A stretch of 30,776 nucleotides of DNA. Source: Nemertoderma westbladi. Taxonomy: Eukaryota > Xenacoelomorpha > Nemertodermatida > Nemertodermatidae. The notes under the pieces were generated by a model that was not told where the DNA came from, did not search any database, and worked only from the letters and a program-made list of their open reading frames with translations. Every line of letters begins with the position of its first letter. The stretch's first letter is position 1. Positions 20,300-27,851 of the stretch are shown here, piece after piece. The position numbers and the translations under genes are program-made. The stretch lies in the NCBI GenBank assembly GCA_032718475.1, contig JAUCBJ010001106.1, forward strand, positions 1-30,776. Reading direction: 5' to 3'.

Positions 20300-20870
20300 C
20301 CGATCACACAGACCATTGGAGTTATTCAAGGTGACATGCAACTGAGCTATACCCTCTCATATTCATCTTGTTTGTTTCCGACCTCCCTGCAGTTATTATC
20401 GCCTCCGCTTTGCAGGACATTGCTTTCGCCGTGAGGACCAGCCAGTGCATAATCTTGTACTTTGGCAGCCTCATGGAGTGAATAAGCATGGTGGACAGCC
20501 CATGACTTTCTTGAAACGCATCTTAACGGACACTGGCCTTAAAGATGCGGATGATCTAGCAAATGTCATGGGTGATAGGGAGTTGTGGCGGTGCAATTTT
20601 GTTGACAAGCCGGCACAGCATTCTTAAAAATGCAGCTGCAATGCAGCATGCCGATCCTAGTAGTAGTAGTAGTAGCAGTTATTATAGCAACTGGCTGACT
20701 GGATGCCTTATATTCATGTATGCCGACGATCTAGTTCTTTGTAGAAATTCCATTGCGCAAGTTCAGATTGGACTCGATGCATTACTTGACTACTGCAGAG
20801 ACCACGACCTGACCTAACAGTCAATAGCTCAAAAATAAAAGTTGTTAAATTCAGACGTGGAGCAGTGGAG
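20300..20870 (+). pseudogene. Old non-LTR reverse transcriptase fragment, interrupted and frameshifted
   Basis: Split by a 275-bp insertion at 20400-20674. The left part reads VIQGDM and then, in another frame, FILFVSDLPAVII (RT motif B region). The right part reads IFMYADDLVLC (motif C) then GLDALLDYC, and after a frameshift near 20813-20818, VNSSKIKVVKF. At least two frameshifts are needed besides the insertion. The motif style differs from the RTE-like family elsewhere in the window (FMYADDLVLC versus FADDLGVL), so this is a separate, older LINE. No function remains. Confidence 0.7.
20389..20685 (+). mobile_element. 275-bp 3' end of the RTE-like LINE with 11-bp target duplication
   Basis: The inserted sequence 20400-20674 matches the 3' end of the family (compare 24415-24678): the last about 75 codons of the ORF, a stop, then GCAGCTGCAATGCAGCATGC and a (TAG)n tail. 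GCAGTTATTAT flanks it at 20389-20399 and 20675-20685. The extreme 5' truncation and tandem tail are typical of target-primed reverse transcription. Confidence 0.88.
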
Positions 20871-20918
20871 GTCGCTTATCACGGGACGATGTTCTGCATT
20901 ACGATGGACAACTGTTAT

Positions 20919-21117
20919 TTCATTATTTTATAACTCGATGCAATCTATTTACTTATTTATTTTACTTTTATCAGGTCTCATTTTAGCGAGCAATTTTAAC
21001 ATAATTTTAGTAATCGCATTAATTCCAATATGTTTGGTTAATATAATTAAATTCGAAAGTATTGATGTATTTCTCAGGTACACAGGTACAGCACTGACCA
21101 CTGAGCTACCGGCATAA
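20919..21117 (+). other. Hydrophobic open frame, unrecognised
   Basis: An open stretch encodes a strongly hydrophobic segment (SIYLFILLLSGLILASNF, then NIILVIALIPICLVNII), which looks like two membrane helices. The T-rich coding strand resembles mitochondrial protein genes, so a fragment of mitochondrial origin is one possibility, but I cannot match it to a specific subunit. The frame then runs into repeat DNA. Confidence 0.2.
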
Positions 21118-21433
21118 CACATACTGACATAGCAGTAGCCTACTGCAAACTGCAACTTCATTAAGGCTGTACTCGTACTGCTGTAGTGTAAGGCAGTAAG
21201 GTCAGCTCAGAAGATAACGGTACCGGTACAGTACCATACACCGCACACATACAGGTACGCGGTACCGGGTAGTTGATTGCAGCTGCAGGCAGACTGGTTG
21301 GTCAGCTGGTACCGGTATCTAGGATTTACATAGCGACGGGGTATCTATGTAAAATTATAAATGCTGATAGGGTGACTGTATGGGATGTAGGGCCTATGTA
21401 GGGATAGGTGGAGCGGCTGACTGGCTGAGCGGT

Positions 21434-21600
21434 GGAGGTCGCCCGGCATGAAATATTTGTAGCGCGCCAATGAATAATTTTTGCGCGCCAGCGCGCCAAT
21501 GAATAATTTTTGCGCGCCAGCGCGCCAAGGCTTGGCGCGTTTTATGAAAACGCGCCAAATTTGCGCGCCAGGCTTTTCAATGCGCGCCGGATAAATCCGG
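21434..21600. repeat. Right subterminal GCGCGCC array including a 29-bp tandem duplication
   Basis: Two identical 29-bp units lie at 21462-21490 and 21491-21519, each with GCGCGCC at both ends of an AT-rich core (AATGAATAATTTTT). A third partial unit, CTTGGCGCG, ACGCGCCAAA, TGCGCGCCAGG and TGCGCGCCGGA follow. They mirror the motifs of the left end. Confidence 0.75.
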
Positions 21601-21739
21601 CGCACCCTGTAAGGATTCCAGTGTGGAGTACACTACTCAGTCATTTTCGCCAGTATGCAGTACCTACCTACCAGGACTGCAGGATCAGCAGACTGGTACT
21701 TGGTACTGCCTTAGGGCCCTAGTGTTCCAAATTAAAAGT

Positions 21740-21800
21740 ATTTCTACCTACTGCCTAGTAGGCAGTAGGTAGAAATCGGCCAGTAGGCAGTGCCTACTGG
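21740..21800. repeat. Two adjacent palindromes
   Basis: Arms ATTTCTACCTACTGCCT (21740-21756) and its exact complement (21760-21776) have a 3-nt loop. Immediately after, CCAGTAGGCA (21780-21789) and TGCCTACTGG (21791-21800) have a 1-nt centre. The two hairpins share the word AGTAGGCA. Confidence 0.9.
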
Positions 21801-21873
21801 CTGACTGGCCGACTAGCTGCAAGCTGAGGTCAGGAGGTAGGCGACTTTTCAACAGTTCAAAGCATAACCAGGT

Positions 21874-21980
21874 AGGTACCCAGCCTGACTGGAATACTTA
21901 GGCCTACCACCTACAGGTTTAACTGCATTGCGGCGCGCACAATATGTACTGATGTAAGTATTCCAGTCAGGGTACCCATG
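21874..21980. repeat. Imperfect inverted repeat of about 25 bp with 55-nt loop
   Basis: GTACCCAGCCTGACTGGAATACTTA near 21876-21900 pairs with TAAGTATTCCAGTCAGGGTAC near 21956-21977 except for a small bulge. The loop holds GCGGCGCGC. It could be a small fold-back element. Confidence 0.7.
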
Positions 21981-22683
21981 GTACCACCAGAACGAACGAA
22001 ACCGAACTGCCGAACCGACTTAATCTTCCAGCACCGTCATCTATACCAGTATACAGGTATACCCAGGTATACCCCTGTACCCTAATTCTGTAATTAAATA
22101 GGTCAATTAATAGGTCATATAGGCCTATATGTCAATTAAATTAGCCCTAACCCTAACTGCTTAAGCAGCTACGTGATGAGGCTTTACCTTTTCTAATCTA
22201 ACTGCAGCAGCTACTGCAGCACAGTAATAGCAATAGGCCTGCTGCTACCGGCGGACCGGTCCGGTACCGTGTGAAATGCTATGTTTATTGTATACCAGTA
22301 CCGGTACTGTAAAAAATCGGTCCTAAAATGCATTACCGTAGAACCTTATATTTATTTCTTTATGTGGTATTTATTTCTCTATGTGGTACAGTCACGTTTC
22401 GGTTTCGGGTACCTACAATTGCAATACCATCTGCCATACAGCAATACAAAATACTACATTTTTATTAATTTAATAAGTTTGTACAAATTTACAATTTACA
22501 AAATTAAACATAAGGCCCCTCCCCTAGGGCCAGTAATGGTAAATACTTCTGCATTTTGTGTTGAATTTGAAGGTACCCAAATCGTGACATTCCCCTTTAT
22601 GTAAATGGTAGGTCATATTTCGGTAGGCCAAAATAGTATATGCTATTTCTGTATTTGCATTTGGTAGTCATATTTGACCTGGA
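21981..22683. other. Non-coding DNA rich in ACCGGT and AGGCCT palindromes
   Basis: It includes the perfect 12-bp palindrome CGGACCGGTCCG at 22252-22263 and two telomere-like CCCTAA units near 22145. No gene seen. Confidence 0.5.
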
Positions 22684-22691
22684 TATATAAA
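22684..22691 (+). promoter_or_regulatory. TATA-box candidate for the P-like transposase
   Basis: TATATAAA lies 77-84 bp upstream of the THAP-domain ATG at 22768. The spacing is plausible for a TATA promoter with a short leader, but the region is AT-rich. Confidence 0.3.
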
Positions 22692-23027
22692 TATTGATTA
22701 CTGATATTGATTATTGATAATGGTTTGGAGGTGCATATATATACTGTATATACTAACTATTATTATAATGGTTGGGAAATGTTGTGTTTATGGTTGCAAG
22801 TCAGGATATGCATCACAGTCGACTAGTTCAACCACCGCCAGTCCTACACCATCCATGTTTAGTTTTCCGCAATCATCATCTCCGGTTTATCACACATGGC
22901 TACAGTTTATGTCAAACCGTTCTGAGAATACATTATCCTCACCTTGGACTCCATCCAGTAGCTCCAAAGTTTGTATACTTCACTTTGAAAATGAGTTAAT
23001 TAATAGAAATACCTTAAGGCCAACTCT

Positions 23028-23056
23028 TAAGAAGGAAGCATACCCAAGTATTTATC
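23028..23056. repeat. Target-site duplication, left copy (28-29 bp)
   Basis: Identical to 24679-24707. It begins TAAGAAGGAAG and ends AGTATTTATC. The duplicated sequence encodes the KKEAYPSIY end of the THAP domain. The first base may belong to the LINE's TAG tail. Confidence 0.92.
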
Positions 23057-24678
23057 TCAGTTATTTAAGTAGTACTCCCAGATATTCCCATTGGCGATAT
23101 CTCCTTTGCAGAAGTGAAGGCTGCTGCAAAGAGCATTAAGACCAATCGTGCCAGTGGAGTAGATGGTGTTCCCCCTGATGTCTTTAAAATACCTGAGTGT
23201 TTAAAGCTTATCTATCCCATCATAGTAGTCATGTACCGAACAACAAGAGTCCCACAAGAAATGAAAACAAATAAGTTGGTGCCAGTTCCCAAGAAGGGCA
23301 ACCTAACACTCTATGGTTCTTTTCGGGGAATCTCATTGATCTCGATTGCTGCAAAGCTATACAATAGGATTCTATTAAATCGCATCAGGGATCCCATTGA
23401 GAGACTGCTCCGTGGAAATCAGAATGGGTTCCGTAAAGGTCGTGGGACCATGGAGCCCATTTTGGCACTTAGAAGGATAATTGAAGAGTTATCAAAAAAG
23501 AAAGACAGGCATCTGGCTGTTATCTTTGTTGACTTCTTCAAGGCCTTTGATTCAGTCTCTCGCTCACATATTTTCAGCATACTTTCATTATATGGGATTC
23601 CTGATGAAATTATTGCAGCAATCAGATCAGTATACGATGGTTCGACAACATTTGTGTCTACTGTTGACGGTGACACAGAACCATTTGAAGTGTTATGGGG
23701 CGTCCTCCAAGGAGACACACTTGCACCATTCTTGTTCATTATTGTGGTTGACTATGTTCTACGCATGTCCTTAGATCATTATAATGATGATGGGGTGATG
23801 ATAACTCCACCTACTGGCTCCAGAAGTCGAGGAAATCCTGCCAAGTACCTAACTGATCTAGACTTTGCTGATGACTTAGGAGTACTCTCAGAATCATTAG
23901 AGGGAGCCCAACGGCTCCTCAGCTCATTAGAACATGCTGCTTCTAGTGTTGGTCTTTTTATTAACTCCAGAAAGACCAAAATTCTGACAGTTAACTTTGA
24001 AAGTCCTCAGCAAGTCTCTGATCGGATGAGCATAAGCTCAAAGGATGGTATGCTTGAGCATGTGGATGACTTCTGTTACCTGAGATCATGGATCCGGAAG
24101 TCAGGTGAGGACCTTCGAATACGTAAGGGAAAGGCATGGGCAGCCTTGAATAGGCTTTCCAGGATTTGGAAGTCACCGAGAATTAATCGGAAACTTAGGT
24201 CCGATTATTTAGAGCAGCAGTAGTTCCAGTACTCCTCTATGGGAGTCCATGCTGGGCTCTAACTGCTGAGGACACCAAATCTCTGGATGGCACATTCACA
24301 AGAATGCTACGCCGGGTTCATTGTGTCAAGTACAATGCACACATCTCCAACCAGACACTATATAACATTGGAGGTGTCTCATTGGTTCCCCCAAGCTTGA
24401 CACTAGAACAAAATCGCCTCTGCTTTGCAGGACATTGCTTTCGCCGTGAGGACCAGCCAGTGCATAATCTTGTACTTTGGCAGCCTCATGGAGTGAATAA
24501 GCATGGTGGACAGCCCATGACTTTCTTGAGACGCATCTTAAAGGACACTGGCCTTGAAGATGCGGATGATCTAGCAAATGTCATGGGTGATAGGGAGTTG
24601 TGGCGGTGCAATTTTGTTGACAAGCCGGCACAGCATTTTTAAAAATGCAGCTGCAATGCATCATGCCGATCCTAGTAG
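23057..24678 (+). mobile_element. RTE-like LINE, 5'-truncated insertion in the transposase gene
   Basis: It begins mid-ORF, after about 25 bases of possible filler, and ends with the family 3' UTR (TGCAGCTGCAATGCATCATG, CCGATCC, then TAGTAG). Perfect target duplications on both sides prove insertion by retrotransposition after the transposase gene was in place. Confidence 0.92.
23086..24642 (+). pseudogene. RTE-like LINE reverse transcriptase, 5'-truncated, one frameshift
   Basis: RT begins at DISFAEVKAAAKSIKTNRASG (finger region), then PKKGN, the motif 2 equivalent FRGISLISIAAKLYNRIL, GFRKGRGT, motif A (AVIFVDFFKAFDSV), motif B (GVLQGDTLAPFLF), motif C (DFADDLGVL), then the thumb. A single missing A at about 24196-24198 (CTTAGG here, CTTAAGG in the copy at 4.6 kb) throws the frame. 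The remainder (LYGSPCWALTAEDTKSLDG onward) continues in the next frame to TAA at 24640-24642. The endonuclease half is absent through 5' truncation. Apart from that the RT is nearly full and far better preserved than its host gene. Confidence 0.9.
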
Positions 24679-24707
24679 TAAGAAGGAAGCATACCCAAGT
24701 ATTTATC
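24679..24707. repeat. Target-site duplication, right copy (28-29 bp)
   Basis: Identical to 23028-23056. The transposase frame continues from here. Confidence 0.92.
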
Positions 24708-26912
24708 CTCAGAGTGTTCCTAGTTGGGCTGCCAAACAAGTTACACCTATTAGGAAACAACCAATTAAGCGTTTATTCCAACCAGACGAATTAGAGGAGT
24801 TTACAAAACGAACTCGTATTTCATCCCTTGAACAACTGCATAAATAGGCCTACATTGCAACAAAGCCTATCGAACTCACTGGATATGAAGTTAAAGCGGA
24901 CATTGAGTCATTGACAATCTTTAAACTGAATATAGCAAGTGGTATACCAACTATTTCTGAAACGTTAAACATCAGTAACAACTTAAATGTTAGATTATCC
25001 TATAATGGAATTCCTTTGACTCTACCAAGTTGGTTGCGATCTGTTCATAACTGTCAATTGAATTCTACAACAATGATTTCTGAACTACTAAACTTCTGCC
25101 GAATTCATAAGGATGACAATGAGTCGATTATTAGCAGTTTCTTCTCTCTACAATTTATAAAACCAAAAGGTCGCCCTAAATACAGTTCTGAGCAGATTAG
25201 GTTTGCTTTACTCCTTCGTTACACTTCCGTAAATGCCTATAAATTATTAAAGACTCAACTTCCTTTGCCATCACTATCATTACTACGTAGTATCACCTCG
25301 GGAACTGTGGATTGCATGGCTGCACTAATATTAATGAGGGAGTCTGGTAATATTTCCAATGATATATTATTGTTGGTAGACGAGATTAAGTTGCAGGAGC
25401 AGGAAATGTATAGTAGTGGTCAGTTCTTTGGTAAGGATGCCTCATCATATCAACTTTATTCTGGTCTTGTGTGCTTTATGGTGACTTCAATGAAAAAATC
25501 TATTGCTATAGTTATTCATGCCAAACCCGTTGTTTCCGCGATGCATTCTACAGTACAGGTGGGTATTGAAATGTGCACTCCTATTCTCCGTTGTGCTAAC
25601 TTTAATCTTATTGCAGTCATTACTGATGACAGCTCTGTAAATACCGCAGCTTTTGACAAACTATGCGTCAATCTTCCTTTATCAATTTCTCTAGATAACA
25701 TGCCACATTTAATGTTTGATTCTGTTCACATTATAAAAAATATTAGGAATAATCTCGCTTCACTCCGATACTTTCTGATAAATCGGGAATTTATATATAC
25801 TCTTAATGGAACTCAATATACCGTATCTAAGGGACAAGTAAAATGGCAACTCTTATATGAAATAGAAGAGAGAGACAGTAAGCTCGGTAGCCATCTTAGT
25901 CTGGCTCCAAAGTTGACCTATTCTGCTACCCACTTCGGTAACAGTAAGCAGAGTGTTTCTCTCGCTCTTGCTATCTTTCACGAAACAACAATAGCTGCAT
26001 GTTGATATTACTTCCCAAATGAGAAATGCACTGCTGATTTCCTTCAACTTATCAGCCATTGGTGGCTTGTTGTTAATGCAGGTTTAGCGTTTCCATCCAA
26101 ATCCTATAGGAAATGCCATGGTCTCTGGTGATGGTAAACCAATGTTTCTTCGGAATTTATCAGTGTGGTTAAATGATTCCATTTCTTGTAAACGTATGTT
26201 AACTGCACAAACACGATCTGCATTTGTTTGTACAAATAATGCTATTGCTGATATATGCACAACTCTACTGAGTTCTGACTCCTATGACTATGTTCTAACT
26301 CGAAAACTGCAGAGTGACAAGTTAGAGCGACGTTATGGCTGCTATAGGCAGATGAATGGTGGTAGATTTCTCATAAGTCACAAAGAAGCACTGCAATCAG
26401 AAAAGATACTCCAGATTAGATCACTTCTGAAAGCTAACATTGATTACTCGCAAGTTATTATAAGTTCGGACAATGACGCTGAATCGTGTGATGAGTTAAT
26501 TAAGGTTATCGAAGATGCAAACCTTGATATTTCCGAGTTTGATTCCACAACTAAAGAAATTATAATTTGTATTAGTGGCTACACTGAAAAAAGTATCTGC
26601 CTGTTTTTTTAAAACATCCACTTCCGATATAAAACGAGCTGTTCGTAATTTTATAAGTGCCTCTTATTTTTTTCATCCACTTAAATAAAAAAAAAAAAAA
26701 TAGAAAAATTTTGATTTCTGAAAAAGTGCCTGTTATATATTTAAAGTTGATGTTATCATATTCTGACGCATGATGAATGAAGTGGCAGTTATGAATTAAA
26801 CTAGCTGTTTAAATGGAAGCGGCACTTTTTTTGATAAGTGATACTTATATGTTTCAAATTCATGTTTATTTAATAAAAATAAAGTGACTGTTTATATTTG
26901 TAAACTGGGCCT

Positions 26913-27065
26913 TTAAAAAATAAACTATACTTTGTCAAATAAGTAGCACTTTTGGAGGTTTGAGATTGGAAACTGCCACTTTATTTTTATTCAACTTAAC
27001 TGCCAGTTTAGTAAGAAAATCGCCAATTTTAAATAAGAAGATGCACTTTTGTTAGAAGTGGCAGT
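26913..27065. repeat. 153-bp direct repeat, copy 1
   Basis: It recurs at 27288-27478 with an offset of 375 bp. A degenerate related unit lies between them, near 27150-27285. Confidence 0.9.
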
Positions 27066-27287
27066 GAAATACGTCAAAGTCCTGCTTATTCAAATTTAAG
27101 GAAAAACAGTTGGTTTTTAAACCGTGCCTTTAAAAACATACTCCTTTTGGTAAATAAGTAGCAATTCTTAAATTAATATTGGGTTTTAAATGAGAAAGTG
27201 GCATTTTATTTCTTTGAGTGGCATTTTGGCAAGAGAATTGCCATTTATAAATAAGAAGAGGCACTTTTACTAGACATGATAGTGAAA

Positions 27288-27478
27288 TTAAAAAATAAAC
27301 TATACTTTGTCAAATAAGTAGCACTTTTGGAGGTTTGAGATTGGAAACTGCCACTTTATTTTTATTGGAGGTTTGAGATTGGAAACTGCCACTTTATTTT
27401 TATTCAACTTAACTGCCAGTTTAGTAAGAAAATCGCCAATTTTAAATAAGAAGATGCACTTTTGTTAGAAGTGGCAGT
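27288..27478. repeat. 153-bp direct repeat, copy 2, with internal 38-bp duplication
   Basis: Same sequence as 26913-27065 except that the 38 bp at 27329-27366 is tandemly duplicated as 27367-27404, accounting exactly for the 191-bp length. Confidence 0.9.
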
Positions 27479-27581
27479 TAAATACATGTCTTATTCAAAT
27501 TTAGAGACAGGGGGAAACTGGACGCAAATTCCATCTTGAGAAGGAATTCTCGCGCTCTCGTCACCATGGTTATCATATTGA

Positions 27582-27839
27582 AAACGGATGGGGTGGGGCG
27601 GGTTGACCTCAGGTGACTATGAAATGAATAACAACAGTTATTACAAGCTTTCTCCCAACAGGGCTTCTTCAGGTAATTAAATTTGCATATTTACAGACAC
27701 TGCACTAGACTACAGACTAAATGCTAACAATACAGTCGACTAACTACTAAGTACCGGTACTGGAAATACTACATACTGACTGTTGTCTAATTACTGATAT
27801 AAAGAACTTTAAGCACCAAGAATTAATTACGAAGAAAGG
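27582..27839. repeat. Penelope-like element left inverted repeat (at least 258 bp)
   Basis: Reverse complement of 30519-30776 with no mismatch seen by eye. It ends 12 bp before the ORF start. The true outer end may lie further left. Confidence 0.95.
27640..27677 (-). ncRNA. Hammerhead-ribozyme-like motif, antisense copy in left repeat
   Basis: Mirror image of the motif at 30681-30718. It lies on the strand opposite to the ORF, so it would appear only in antisense transcripts. Confidence 0.4.
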
Positions 27840-27851
27840 GATATCGAGGGA

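Larger units (their letters stand above)
19898..21634. mobile_element. Non-autonomous TIR DNA transposon with 8-bp target duplication (hAT-like)
   Basis: AGTACACT occurs at 19898-19905 and 21627-21634. Just inside, the left end CCCTAGTGGAATCCTTACA matches the reverse complement of the right end, CCACACTGGAATCCTTACA, with 13 perfect bases (TGGAATCCTTACA) and then a further GCGCCGGAT match. An 8-bp duplication is the hAT signature, though the ends do not start with the usual CAG. No transposase is present in the 1.72-kb interior. Both subterminal zones are packed with GCGCGCC words. Confidence 0.65.
22768..26612 (+). pseudogene. THAP / P-element-type transposase, broken
   Basis: The start at 22768 (MVGKCCVYGC) opens a THAP zinc finger: C-x3/4-C at the start, a conserved tryptophan, C-x2-H (CILHF) and the AVPTIF-like end KKEAYPSIY. 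A 1.6-kb LINE is inserted there; the frame resumes at 24708 with no net shift once one target duplicate is removed. Later come LLLVDEIKL (first catalytic Asp region), AVITDDSS, FDSVHIIKNIRNN (the D-x-x-H-x-x-K-x-x-RN block of P transposases) and SDKLERRYGCYR (C-terminal Glu block). Lesions are the insertion, TAG at 24845, TGA at 26003 and a frameshift near 26085-26090 (to the frame open at 26118-26612). The family cuts and reinserts P-type DNA transposons; THAP9 is the vertebrate relative. It could also be a decayed domesticated gene. Confidence 0.85.
26613..27581. other. AT-rich region with tandem repeats, downstream of the transposase
   Basis: No gene. AAGTGCC, GTGGCA and GCACTTTT words recur in both orientations throughout, which could be subterminal repeats of the P-like element or an unrelated tandem repeat. 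Confidence 0.5.

Noticed and set aside
22145-22160. Interstitial telomere tract
   Set aside because: Only about two CCCTAA units, below any meaningful threshold.
22281-22604. 107-codon + frame upstream of the transposase
   Set aside because: Aromatic-rich translation of AT-rich DNA with no domain; a chance frame is more likely.
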